A DNA stretch of 64,000 nucleotides from Rhizobium sp. 16-488-2b. GTDB taxonomy: Bacteria; Pseudomonadota; Alphaproteobacteria; Rhizobiales; Rhizobiaceae. A model generated the notes under the pieces. That model was not told the origin of the DNA and ran no database searches. It saw nothing but the letters and a program-made list of their open reading frames with translations. Position numbers and translations under genes: made by a program. Numbering within the stretch: the first letter of the stretch is position 1; the number at the start of each line of letters is the position of its first letter. The DNA is taken from contig NZ_JAGHMF010000008.1 of NCBI RefSeq assembly GCF_017741815.1, forward strand, positions 186,001 to 250,000, written 5' to 3'. Below, piece after piece: positions 29,057 to 37,695 of this stretch.

Positions 29057-29988
29057 CCTTCTTCTCCCTTCCGGCGCGAAATGACGTACTGCGCCATGGC
29101 AGCGATAAGGATCAGCATGAAGAGGATTTCTGAAGCCGCAGCGCCCAGCCCGAGATCCCATTTGGTGAAGGCCGCTTCGTAAATGTAGAAGACGATCGGC
29201 TTGGAGGCATTGTTCGGGCCGCCCATGGTCATCAGCTTGGCCTGGCCGAACAGCTGGAACTGCAGGACGATCTGGATGATCACGACCAGCGCGAAGGTGC
29301 GGCGGATCGAGGGCAGCGTGATATACCAGAGCGTGCGCCAGCGGCTGGCATTGTCGAGCGCCGCCGCCTCGTAGATATCACCGGGGATTTGCTGCAAGGC
29401 GGAGAGGAAGAGCATCATCGGCAGGCCGATACACCACCAGATGGTCGCGATCGCGATACCGATCATCGCTAACTTCGGATCGGACAAAAACGCTGGCGGC
29501 GTGGCGCCGAACCAGCCGTAGATGGTGGCGAGCAGGCCGAAATTGCCGATGAAGACGATGCGCCAGATCAGTGTGACGATGGTGACAGACAGAACCGACG
29601 ACGAGAAGTAGATCGTGCGCAGGGCCGCGGCCGTCCGCGTCTTGCGGTTCAAGGCGAGCGCCAGCATCAGGCCGATGATGGCGAGCGCAGGCACGGTGAG
29701 CAGCACGAAGTAAAAGGTGTTGCCGATCGCCTGGATAAAGATCTTGTCGCGAAACAGCCGGAAGTAATTGTCGATGCCGACGAAGCGGCCGACGCCGAAG
29801 GCATCCGCCTTGTGCAGGCTGAGCCAGATGCCCCAGAAAAGCGGCACGACCAGCAATGTCACGAAGAAGAAGAGATAGGGCAGAACGAAGACCGCGTTGC
29901 GCCAGAGCGGCGCGTTGATGTTCTGCACCTTCAGGCGCGCGGAAGCCTTGGTGAGCGTTCCGGTGCCTGACAGCGTTGTCTCAGCCAT
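29053..29988 (-). CDS. sugar ABC transporter permease (MalF-like)
   Basis: Permease of 311 residues with six membrane helices and the EAA loop DIYEAAALDNASRWRTLWYITLP. The start at 29988 (MAETTLSGTG) is preceded by GAGGAGCC and overlaps the ATPase stop by 8 bases. The N-terminal 35 residues are cytoplasmic and low in hydrophobicity. Partner of the MalG-like permease; the EAA loops of the two are similar but not identical, as in heterodimeric sugar importers. Confidence 0.94.
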   Translation of the reverse strand: MAETTLSGTGTLTKASARLKVQNINAPLWRNAVFVLPYLFFFVTLLVVPLFWGIWLSLHKADAFGVGRFVGIDNYFRLFRDKIFIQAIGNTFYFVLLTVPALAIIGLMLALALNRKTRTAAALRTIYFSSSVLSVTIVTLIWRIVFIGNFGLLATIYGWFGATPPAFLSDPKLAMIGIAIATIWWCIGLPMMLFLSALQQIPGDIYEAAALDNASRWRTLWYITLPSIRRTFALVVIIQIVLQFQLFGQAKLMTMGGPNNASKPIVFYIYEAAFTKWDLGLGAAASEILFMLILIAAMAQYVISRRKGEEG

Positions 29989-31081
29989 GGCCCGGCTCCT
30001 CATTGTGCCAGCCGCGACCCTCGGCATCGAAGAGATGCGTCCTGCTGCCATCGAGCGTCAGCCCCACCTCGTCGCCGATCGCGACGCGGCTGTTGCCGAT
30101 ATCCTCGGCGACAACGACGCTGCCGTCCTTCAGCCTGGTATAGAGCAGCGTACGGTCGCCAAGGCGCTCAAGCACATCGACCTTGCCCGTCGTGGTGGCC
30201 GGAACGCCGTTTGCGAGCTTCACCGCCTCGGCGCGGATGCCGAGCGCATGGCTGCCGCCTTTGAGGCCGGCGGCGCGGATGGCGGTCTTGAGCTGCGTGC
30301 CATCAGGCAGGCTGGCGCTGACGAAGCCGCTCTCTTCGGAGATCCCAACGTCGAGGAAATTCATCGTCGGCGAGCCGACGAAGGTGGCGACGAAGCGGCT
30401 GGCCGGACGGGAATAGATCTCCATCGGCGAGCCGATCTGCTCGATCTTGCGGTTGTTCATGACGACGATGCGGTCGGCGAGCGTCATCGCCTCGATCTGG
30501 TCGTGCGTCACGAAGATCATCGTGGACTTCACACGGTTGCGAAGCTGCGCGAGTTCGACGCGGGTGCGCACGCGCAGCGCCGCATCGAGGTTCGACAAGG
30601 GTTCGTCGAACAGGAATGCCTTCGGTTCCTTGACGATGGCGCGGCCGATGGCGACGCGTTGGCGCTGGCCGCCCGAGAGCTGGCCAGGCTTGCGCTCCAG
30701 AAGATGGCCGATCTCCAGCATGCGGGCGGCTTCCGCCACGCGTGCCGAAATCACGTCGGCCGGCACGGCGATGTTGCGCAGGCCGAAGGCCATGTTGTCG
30801 GCAACCGTCATGTGCGGATAGAGCGCGTAGCTCTGGAAGACCATGGCGATGTCGCGCTGGCCGGGTGGCAGCGTATCGATACGCTCGCCGTTGATCGAGA
30901 TCGTGCCTTCATCGACGCTCTCTAGCCCGGCGATCATCCTCAGAAGCGTGGATTTCCCGCAGCCGGAGGGGCCGAGGAAGACCATGAACTCGTTGGCCTT
31001 GATCGACAGCGAGAGGCCGTCGAGCACGGTCATCGAGCCGTAGCGCTTACTGACATTGATGATTTCGATATTCGCCGTCAT
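29981..31081 (-). CDS. sugar ABC transporter ATP-binding protein (MsmK/UgpC family)
   Basis: ATPase of 366 residues. Walker A is GPSGCGKST near residue 38, signature LSGGQRQR near 135, Walker B LFDEPLSNLDAALR near 155, and H-loop VTHDQIEAMTLADR. The C-terminal 120 residues form the OB-type regulatory domain of MalK-like proteins. It is the first gene of the operon, so its promoter and a candidate operator (31289-31305) lie in 31082-31328. Confidence 0.95.
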   Translation of the reverse strand: MTANIEIINVSKRYGSMTVLDGLSLSIKANEFMVFLGPSGCGKSTLLRMIAGLESVDEGTISINGERIDTLPPGQRDIAMVFQSYALYPHMTVADNMAFGLRNIAVPADVISARVAEAARMLEIGHLLERKPGQLSGGQRQRVAIGRAIVKEPKAFLFDEPLSNLDAALRVRTRVELAQLRNRVKSTMIFVTHDQIEAMTLADRIVVMNNRKIEQIGSPMEIYSRPASRFVATFVGSPTMNFLDVGISEESGFVSASLPDGTQLKTAIRAAGLKGGSHALGIRAEAVKLANGVPATTTGKVDVLERLGDRTLLYTRLKDGSVVVAEDIGNSRVAIGDEVGLTLDGSRTHLFDAEGRGWHNEEPGHG

Positions 31082-31288
31082 CCGGCTGCTCCCAAGCTGC
31101 AGTCAGAATCCGAAAATTCGATATGAACACATGACTGGCACGAAACGGCGCGAATGGCGCCTGCTCTGGCAAGCAGGCCGCCTTCCGTCCATGATGGTGC
31201 CAAAACAGAAGCAGTTGCTCCCATCTTCTCCTCCCAGTGGCACGTCAAATCTGGTGCGCCGACGTTAAATCATACAATTACGATGTCA

Positions 31289-31305
31289 ACATATCTTCGA
31301 TATGT
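31289..31305. promoter_or_regulatory. inverted repeat, candidate operator of the sugar ABC operon
   Basis: ACATATC-TTC-GATATGT is a perfect 7-bp dyad with a 3-base spacer in the 250-base gap between the ABC operon and the arabinofuranosidase gene. AT-rich promoter-like sequence surrounds it. The half-site ATATC/GATAT also appears in the regulator promoter, so binding of the ArsR-type protein encoded at 32948-33874 is a reasonable guess. Confidence 0.5.
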
Positions 31306-31328
31306 ATCAGCTATCGTGATTTAATTGA

Positions 31329-32840
31329 TCAGGCCTGCAGCCGGATCACGCGATAAGACAATGGCGCGATCTTCGCCGTCAGCTTTCCATCGACGAATGT
31401 CGAGCCGCTGGCCTTCACCGGCACCACATTGTCGGGCTTTTCGGCCGTGTTGGTGATAGTGAGATCCGAATGGGCGACGACCTGGTCGTCGATGACCTTG
31501 AGGTTGCCGAATTCAAGCAGGCTGGCGTCGAGATCGAGCGCTTCCGTGCCGTGGCGGTTGACGATGAAGAAGGTGACGGTCTTGGCGTCCTTGTCGTGGA
31601 CGGCCGAGACGTCGAGATAGGGAACGCTGCCGACATCCTCGACCTCGTAAGCGGGGCTGTCGACCATCAGCTTCAGCGCCGTGCCGCGGCCATAGACGGA
31701 AGCGAAGTAGTACGGATAAAAGATCGTCTGGCGCCATGCGGCACCACTCGGCGTCGTCATGATCGGAGCGATGACGTTGACCAGCTGCGCCAGGCAGGCG
31801 ATCTTCACGACATCGGCGCGGTTGATGAAGGTGTTGAGGATGCAGCCGACCTGCAGCACGTCCTCGAAATTGTAGTCGTCCTCGAGCAGCGCCGGGGCAT
31901 GCGGCCAGCCGTTGGCGCCGGCGAGCGTTGCCTTGTCGCGCTCCTTGGAATGATACCAGACGTTCCACTCGTCGAAGGAGATGTAGACGTCCTTGGTCGA
32001 GCGCTTCTTCGCCTTGATGTAGTCGATGACGCCGGCAACCGTACCGATGTAGTTGTCGAGCTCGATGCTACGGGCCAGATAATTGGCCGTGTTCTTGGCG
32101 CGGTTCTCGAAATACATGTGCAGCGAGATGTAATCGACCTCGTTGTAGGTGTGATCGAGAACGGTCGCTTCCCATTCCGGATAGGTCGGCATGTGGGCAT
32201 TGGACGAGCCGCAGACGACCAGCTCCAGTGAGCTGTCGAAGGCGCGCATGGCCTTGGCGGTCTCATGCGCCAGGCGGCCATATTCGTCGGCTGTCTTGTG
32301 TCCGATCTGCCAAGGGCCGTCCATTTCGTTGCCGAGGCACCAGAGCTTGACGTCCCAGGGCTCTGAGCGGCCGTTGGCGATGCGCTTGTCGCTCCACTCG
32401 CTGCCGCCGGGATGGTTCACATATTCGAGGAAGTTGCGGGCTTCATCGAGGCCGCGCGAGCCAAGGTTGACGGCCAGCATCATCTCGGTTTTGGCGGAGA
32501 CGCACCATTCGGCGAATTCGTGCATGCCGACCTGGTTGCTCTCGGAGGTGTGCCAGGCAAGGTCGAGACGCGTCGGGCGGCTTTCCTTCGGGCCGATGCC
32601 GTCTTCCCAGTTATAGGCCGAAACGAAGTTGCCCCCGGGATAGCGCACGATCGGAACGTTGAGTTCCTTGACGAGATCGATCACGTCCTTGCGCATGCCG
32701 TTTTCGTCGGCGGTCGAATGGTCGGGTTCGTAGATGCCGGTGTAGACGGCGCGACCAAGGTGCTCGATGAACGAGCCATACAGGCGCGGGTCGATGTCCG
32801 AGATTGTGTATTTGCTGTGCGCGGTGACCGCAGCCTTCAT
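31329..32840 (-). CDS. alpha-L-arabinofuranosidase, GH51 family
   Basis: Releases terminal arabinofuranose from arabinan or arabinoxylan fragments. The 503-residue protein lacks a signal peptide, so it acts in the cytoplasm on imported oligosaccharides. The catalytic acid/base glutamate is in CLGNEMDGPW near residue 173 and the nucleophile glutamate in SFDEWNVWYH near 290; the TIM barrel is followed by the usual C-terminal beta-sandwich. The start at 32840 (MKAAVTAHSKY) has GGAGG upstream. A dyad at 32864-32881 lies immediately before it. Confidence 0.95.
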   Translation of the reverse strand: MKAAVTAHSKYTISDIDPRLYGSFIEHLGRAVYTGIYEPDHSTADENGMRKDVIDLVKELNVPIVRYPGGNFVSAYNWEDGIGPKESRPTRLDLAWHTSESNQVGMHEFAEWCVSAKTEMMLAVNLGSRGLDEARNFLEYVNHPGGSEWSDKRIANGRSEPWDVKLWCLGNEMDGPWQIGHKTADEYGRLAHETAKAMRAFDSSLELVVCGSSNAHMPTYPEWEATVLDHTYNEVDYISLHMYFENRAKNTANYLARSIELDNYIGTVAGVIDYIKAKKRSTKDVYISFDEWNVWYHSKERDKATLAGANGWPHAPALLEDDYNFEDVLQVGCILNTFINRADVVKIACLAQLVNVIAPIMTTPSGAAWRQTIFYPYYFASVYGRGTALKLMVDSPAYEVEDVGSVPYLDVSAVHDKDAKTVTFFIVNRHGTEALDLDASLLEFGNLKVIDDQVVAHSDLTITNTAEKPDNVVPVKASGSTFVDGKLTAKIAPLSYRVIRLQA

Positions 32841-32863
32841 GATATCCTCCACTATATCATTCT

Positions 32864-32881
32864 TTGTGATCTATATCACAA
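32864..32881. promoter_or_regulatory. inverted repeat upstream of the arabinofuranosidase gene
   Basis: TTGTGAT-CTAT-ATCACAA is a perfect 7-bp dyad with a 4-base spacer, ending 24 bases before the start codon. This position would block transcription or translation initiation if bound by a repressor. The sequence also resembles a CRP-type half-site pattern (TGTGA), so catabolite control is an alternative to specific regulation by the neighbouring ArsR-type gene. Confidence 0.55.
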
Positions 32882-32947
32882 TTTGAGCTGAATAAAGCGG
32901 AAGCCTCGGCCGGGGTCAAGGGCAAAATTCAGAAAATCGGGTACAGT

Positions 32948-33874
32948 CTAGCGTGTTCTGATACGCAGCAGTATGTCCTGGTCATAATTGCCGAAGCCGC
33001 GACCGAAAATATTGATGCCGCCAGGGTGCTTGGCGTCGTCGCGAACGCCGATGCGCAGGCGAATCGAGTGATGTTCGTCGAGCTTCAGGTCCGAGAGCGC
33101 CACGTCGGAAATGCGCAATCCATCGACGAAGGCGCCCTCGTCGTTGATACGGAAGCTCTTCAGCTTGCCGTACTGCGAACCCTTCAATTTCCACCAATCG
33201 GGCGTGAAAACCCCGCGTTTGTCGCCGAAATCGCCAGGTGACGTCCAGGTGCCGATGTCGATGCCATTGACGGTGAGCGTGATATCGGACGGCCAGTCGG
33301 CGCTGGTGCCGGGCACTTCCGAGCTCAGCTCCATGACGAACTCGATCTCGCGGATACGGGTGTTTGTCAGCCTGGCATTGTTGGGAAACTGGTATTCGAC
33401 ATGCCCGCGCGTGAACCAGATCAGCGCCGTCTTCATGCGATCCGGATCAAGGAATGTGTTGGGCACGTCGAGCAGACCGATGATGCCATCCACCGAGCAG
33501 AGACCGCAAGGTGCCGTCACGTCATAGCTGGTGTAGAGGCCAAGCGGCATCGCCACCTCGATCGCATCCGGTTCGGTTTCCTTGATTTCATTCTTGAAGA
33601 CGACGAGGATCTCGTCATAGACGCTGTGACAGACCTTCTGGTTGCCCTTGCGCGCCTTTTGGGTCTCGGTGCGGATCAGCCCCGCTTCCTCCAGCATCTG
33701 CACGTTAGTCGAGACGCTGGACTGCGGTAGCTCAAGGATATCAGCGATTTCGTTGACGTTGAGCGGCCCCTTTTCATGCAGGAGCTTCAATACGGAAACC
33801 CTTGCCGGCGATGCCAGCCCCTTCAAAATGGGCATGCCCTCCTCGGGATCGACGACAAGAAAGTTGCGGCTCAT
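32948..33874 (-). CDS. ArsR-type transcriptional regulator with C-terminal sensor-like domain
   Basis: Regulator of 308 residues. Residues about 15-85 form a winged helix of ArsR type (GLASPARVSVLKLLHEKGPLN, ELPQSSVSTNVQMLEEAGLI). The remaining 200 residues are rich in beta-strands and aromatic residues, with a CGLC pair near 122 and segments such as DITLTVNGIDIGTW and GFGNYDQDILLRI; this looks like a jelly-roll or carbohydrate-binding-like sandwich. The location upstream of the GH51 gene, transcribed toward it, suggests that it senses an arabinose-related sugar and controls this locus. I do not recognise a named ortholog. Confidence 0.8.
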   Translation of the reverse strand: MSRNFLVVDPEEGMPILKGLASPARVSVLKLLHEKGPLNVNEIADILELPQSSVSTNVQMLEEAGLIRTETQKARKGNQKVCHSVYDEILVVFKNEIKETEPDAIEVAMPLGLYTSYDVTAPCGLCSVDGIIGLLDVPNTFLDPDRMKTALIWFTRGHVEYQFPNNARLTNTRIREIEFVMELSSEVPGTSADWPSDITLTVNGIDIGTWTSPGDFGDKRGVFTPDWWKLKGSQYGKLKSFRINDEGAFVDGLRISDVALSDLKLDEHHSIRLRIGVRDDAKHPGGINIFGRGFGNYDQDILLRIRTR

Positions 33875-33916
33875 TTGGATCCCGTTCGCGGAAGATGAAA
33901 TGCGTATTGCTGTTGT

Positions 33917-33927
33917 ATATCGAATAT
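33917..33927. promoter_or_regulatory. short dyad in the regulator promoter
   Basis: ATAT-CGA-ATAT lies about 43 bases upstream of the regulator start. It shares the TTCGATAT core (read on the minus strand) with the 31289-31305 dyad, which would fit autoregulation by the ArsR-type protein. The match is short and the region is AT-rich, so chance is a real alternative. Confidence 0.35.
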
Positions 33928-34028
33928 TTTGATTTATTCAATTGCCCGAATTGAAATCGCATGCTTGTTCATGCGTTTCCATTCCCGGCTAATTTTACCG
34001 GCTGCGTTTCCGTCGTGGTCATGATCCC

Positions 34029-34415
34029 ATGCTAAGAATGGCTCATCGCAACATGGGGTCGCCGATCTTGAGAGCCACGTTCCGCACGACATTCCTGCTT
34101 CTGACCACGCTGGCGCCAACGCTCGTGGCAGCCCAAGGCTGGCAGAACGACGGCCGGGGAACCTCCATATGGAGCGTGGCGCCGTCCGAGGGGCAGTGCA
34201 ATGTCAGCCAAGCGAAGAACCTCGCGCGGCGGGCCGGTATCATCCGCACCGATATCGTCTATCAGGACAACGACACGCTGACGCTCCGGGGACTGACGGA
34301 ATGGGGCGAACGCCGCGACATCATTTTCGCCAATGTTCGCGGCTGCCCCGAGATCGGCTTCCAGGATGTGCTGCCCTTGAACCAGCGACAACAAGCGCCA
34401 GCGCAGAGGCGCTAA
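34029..34415 (+). CDS. hypothetical secreted protein
   Basis: Predicted 128-residue exported protein. A signal peptide ends near LVAAQ-GW, whichever of the in-frame ATGs (34029, 34038 or 34053) is used; no start has a strong ribosome site. The mature part has two cysteines (in GQCNVSQ and RGCPEIG) that could pair, and a GIIRTDIVYQDNDTLTLRGLTEWGE stretch of likely beta-strands in its centre. It is divergent from the regulator gene and has no obvious link to its neighbours. No family recognised. Confidence 0.68.
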   Translation: MLRMAHRNMGSPILRATFRTTFLLLTTLAPTLVAAQGWQNDGRGTSIWSVAPSEGQCNVSQAKNLARRAGIIRTDIVYQDNDTLTLRGLTEWGERRDIIFANVRGCPEIGFQDVLPLNQRQQAPAQRR

Positions 34416-34654
34416 CGTCGACGACGGACCTTTCCCGATGCAGACCAGTTGCGGTTGGCCTGCGGTCCGTGAAATGCTAGCCTCCATTCGGAGCACCGCA
34501 AGGGCCGGAGCCGGCTACGGGAGGCGGCAGACTTGCCAGCCGTTGCGCGCATGTTCGGTGAAAAGACACGCGATCGGCCGTTCATCCCTTATATCGAAAT
34601 TCCAGCTTGGGCGGCTTGCTGCCGGAGCTTGATACATCCCGACACGAGAGAGAG

Positions 34655-35437
34655 TTAGTCGATGATGTGGTATCCACCGTCGATGTAGATCGTGTCGCCA
34701 GTGATGAGCCGCGCTGCGTCATGCGCCAGGAATGCCGTCGCCATCCCCACATCGTCGATCGAGACAAGGCTGCGTGCCGGCGCTGTCTCCTGGGCCTTGT
34801 TGAGAAGCTCGTCGAACTCCGGAATGCCGGAGGCGGCACGGGTTGCCAGTGGACCGGGCGAAATGGCATGTACCCGAATGCCCTTCGGCCCCAGTTCGGC
34901 TGCGATGTAGCGGACGGCGCTCTCCAGTGCGGCCTTGGCAACGCCCATAATGTTGTAGTTCTTCACCACCATCTGGCTGCCGTAATAGGTCATGGTGAAC
35001 AGTGTGCCGCCCTGCTTCATGAGCGGTTCGGCAAGATGCGCCATCCGGATGAACGACCAGCAGGAAATATCCATGGTCTTCAGAAATCCGTCGTGAGGCA
35101 CGTCGACAACGCGCCCCTGCAAGGTATCCTTCGGCGAGAAGGCAATGGAGTGCACCACGAAATCGAGCTCACCCCATTGCGCCGTGATGCGCTCGAATAC
35201 CGCTTCCAGCTGGCCAGGCGCGGAGACGTCGAGCGGCATGAGAATCGGCGCGTCCAATGCCTGCGCGAGCGGCTCGACATGCGGCTTGGCCTTGTCATTT
35301 AGATAGGTCACCGCCAGTTCGGCGCCCAGAGCACGGAATGCCCGCGCGCAACCCCAGGCGATCGATTGATCATTGGCGATGCCAACCACCAGTCCGCGCT
35401 TTCCTTCAAGAAGCTTAGCCTTCACCGTCGGGATCAT
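34655..35437 (-). CDS. fabI: enoyl-[acyl-carrier-protein] reductase FabI (NADH)
   Basis: Catalyses the last reduction of each fatty-acid elongation cycle. The 260-residue protein has the glycine-rich nucleotide site GLVVGIANDQSIAWG near residue 15, the FabI active-site pattern Tyr-x6-Lys in YNIMGVAKAALE near 155, and the SFSPKDTLQGR-like substrate loop. It ends a minus-strand operon with DUF3141, phosphotransacetylase and acetate kinase. Rhizobiaceae usually have another fabI, so this copy may be an operon-specific paralog. Confidence 0.95.
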   Translation of the reverse strand: MIPTVKAKLLEGKRGLVVGIANDQSIAWGCARAFRALGAELAVTYLNDKAKPHVEPLAQALDAPILMPLDVSAPGQLEAVFERITAQWGELDFVVHSIAFSPKDTLQGRVVDVPHDGFLKTMDISCWSFIRMAHLAEPLMKQGGTLFTMTYYGSQMVVKNYNIMGVAKAALESAVRYIAAELGPKGIRVHAISPGPLATRAASGIPEFDELLNKAQETAPARSLVSIDDVGMATAFLAHDAARLITGDTIYIDGGYHIID

Positions 35438-35464
35438 CTGCAGCCCTTTCTTCCATCCACATAG

Positions 35465-36664
35465 CTAGTGCGTGTCGGCAGGCTCCGTCTCGCCAGCGGT
35501 GATAAGCGCCAGCGTGTGCCGAGCGATCATCAGCTCCTCGTCGGTCGGGATGACGAAGACTTTGACCCTGCTGTCATCGCTCGACACCAGCAGTTCGCCG
35601 GCATTGTTGCGCTCCGTGTCGAGCGATACACTGAGCCAGCCGAGTTTCTTGGCGATCCGTTCGCGCATCGCGGGCGAATTTTCACCGATTCCGGCGGTGA
35701 ACACGAATGCATCCAGCCCGCTCAACGCGGCCGCAAGCGCGCCGGCATTGAGACCAATGCGATGAACGAAGTGGTCGAGCGCCAGCGCCGCACCGGCCTC
35801 TTGGCTGTCGAGCAGATCACGCACATCGTTGCTGATGCCGGAGAGCCCCTTGAGCCCCGATTCCTTGTAGAGCATATCCTGCAGCTGGCTTGCAGACATT
35901 CCATGCTGCTCGAGCAAATACAGCAGCACGCCGGGATCGATCTGCCCGCATCGCGTCCCCATCGGTAGGCCGTCGAGCGCCGTGAAGCCCAGCGTGCTCT
36001 CCACGCTTCGGCCTTCATAAAGCGCGCACAGCGACGCGCCGCTGCCGAGATGAGCAGCGATGACACGCCTGCTGGCAATATCAGGCGCAATCTCCTCCAG
36101 CCGTCCCGCCACATATTCGTAGGACAGGCCGTGAAAACCATAGCGCCTGACGCCCTCCTCGAAATATCGCGTCGGTATCGCATAATGATCGGTCATCGGA
36201 TCATGCCCGCGATGGAAGGCGGTATCGAAGCAAGCGACCTGCGCCAAGTCAGGCTGTCGTTCCAGCAGTACCCGGATGGGCGCGAGATTGTTGGGCTGGT
36301 GCAGCGGCGCAAGCGGGGTGTACCACGCCAATTCCCGCAGCAGACTTTCATCTACCTTCGCCGGTCCAGCATGGTTCGGCCCGCCGTGCACGACCCGGTG
36401 GCCGACCGCGATCAGCCGCCCCTCAAGCCGCTCCCGCAACCATTGTCCAACCAAACGCATTGCCGAAGGCAGATCCGGGACGTCCTCGCGCGGATAGTCT
36501 TCATTCGCCAGTCGGTCACCCTCAGCGTTCTTTATGGAGAGATGCGGCGCGGTGCCGATCCCATCCATCTTCCCCTTGACCAGTCGCGTGAGCGAGCCAG
36601 CAGCAGAGAAGACTTCGAATTTCAGGCTGGATGAGCCGGCATTCACCACCAGTATCGTGTCCAT
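35465..36664 (-). CDS. ackA: acetate kinase
   Basis: Converts acetyl phosphate and ADP to acetate and ATP, or the reverse. The start ATG at 36664 gives [19 protein letters not shown], containing signature 1; the longer frame upstream is rejected. Signature 2 is [14 protein letters not shown] near residue 165, and the ATP-binding [11 protein letters not shown] follows near 198. Product of about 399 residues, the normal length. It starts 4 bases after the phosphotransacetylase stop, so the two enzymes are coupled. Confidence 0.95.
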   Translation of the reverse strand: MDTILVVNAGSSSLKFEVFSAAGSLTRLVKGKMDGIGTAPHLSIKNAEGDRLANEDYPREDVPDLPSAMRLVGQWLRERLEGRLIAVGHRVVHGGPNHAGPAKVDESLLRELAWYTPLAPLHQPNNLAPIRVLLERQPDLAQVACFDTAFHRGHDPMTDHYAIPTRYFEEGVRRYGFHGLSYEYVAGRLEEIAPDIASRRVIAAHLGSGASLCALYEGRSVESTLGFTALDGLPMGTRCGQIDPGVLLYLLEQHGMSASQLQDMLYKESGLKGLSGISNDVRDLLDSQEAGAALALDHFVHRIGLNAGALAAALSGLDAFVFTAGIGENSPAMRERIAKKLGWLSVSLDTERNNAGELLVSSDDSRVKVFVIPTDEELMIARHTLALITAGETEPADTH

Positions 36665-36668
36665 GGCA

Positions 36669-37634
36669 TCAACCGCCCTGTACCGGCGCGGAACGGCGGC
36701 GCGCTTCCGCGAGCAATACGCCGACAGCGCAAGAGGCAAGGCGCGTGCGCACCGAATCCGCCCGCGAGGTGAGAACGATCGGCACGCGGGCACCAAGGAC
36801 GAGGCCCGCCGCATCCGCCCGCGCCATGAAGGTCAGGTTCTTCGCCAGCATGTTGCCGGCCTCGAGATTGGGCACGACGAGGATTTGGGCGTGGCCGGCG
36901 ACCGGAGAGCGGATGCCCTTTATTCTCGCCGCTTCCGGATCGATTGCATTGTCAAAGGCAAGCGGCCCGTCCAGAATGCCACCCGTTATCTGTCCGCGTT
37001 CCGCCATCTTGCAGAGCGCGGCAGCCTCGATCGTCGAGGGGATCTTCGAGGTGACCGTCTCGACGGCCGATAGGATCGCCACACGCGGCGTGCCGAGCCC
37101 GATCTGGGTGAAAAGATCGATCGCGTTCTGGATGATATCGCGCTTGGCATCGAGATCCGGCGCGATGTTGATGGCCGCGTCGGTGATGAAGAGCGTTTCC
37201 GAATGCCCGGGCACATCCATCACGAAAACGTGGCTGATCCGTCGTGCGGTCCTCAGTCCCGTCGCCGATGATGTGACAGCCCGCAAAAGCTCATCCGTAT
37301 GCAGGCTTCCCTTCATCAGAAGATTGCCGCCGCCTTCCCTGATGATCTCGACGGCCCTAGCGGCAGCCGCGTCGCTATGCGGGGCATCGACCAGTTCGAA
37401 CGGCGAAATGTCGAGACCATGCGATCTCGCGACGCCGCGTATTCTCTCAGCAGGGCCAACGAGGACCGGGTGTATCAGTCCGACCTCGGCGGCTTCAATG
37501 GCGCCGCGCAGCGATGTCTCATCGCATGGATGGGCAACGACCGTGGTCATGGCGGGAACCTGCTTGGCCTTCGCGATGAGCCGCTCGTACTTCTCGTGCC
37601 GGCCGACGTCGCCAACGTTTTCCAAGTTCGACAT
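36669..37634 (-). CDS. phosphate acetyl/butyryltransferase
   Basis: Interconverts acyl-CoA and acyl phosphate, feeding acetate kinase. The 321-residue protein fits the short PTA_PTB type. Visible landmarks are [16 protein letters not shown] near the N-terminus, [17 protein letters not shown] near 105, and [20 protein letters not shown] near 230, which is typical of the phosphate butyryl/acetyltransferase family. I chose the ATG at 37634 with GGAGC upstream; a TTG at 37667 is less likely. Whether acetyl-CoA or a longer acyl-CoA is preferred is not visible. Confidence 0.9.
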   Translation of the reverse strand: MSNLENVGDVGRHEKYERLIAKAKQVPAMTTVVAHPCDETSLRGAIEAAEVGLIHPVLVGPAERIRGVARSHGLDISPFELVDAPHSDAAAARAVEIIREGGGNLLMKGSLHTDELLRAVTSSATGLRTARRISHVFVMDVPGHSETLFITDAAINIAPDLDAKRDIIQNAIDLFTQIGLGTPRVAILSAVETVTSKIPSTIEAAALCKMAERGQITGGILDGPLAFDNAIDPEAARIKGIRSPVAGHAQILVVPNLEAGNMLAKNLTFMARADAAGLVLGARVPIVLTSRADSVRTRLASCAVGVLLAEARRRSAPVQGG

Positions 37635-37695
37635 TTTCACATGCTCCATGCTGGAAGACGCGTTCAAAGCTTGGGTTCTTCAATAATCCAGTCGG

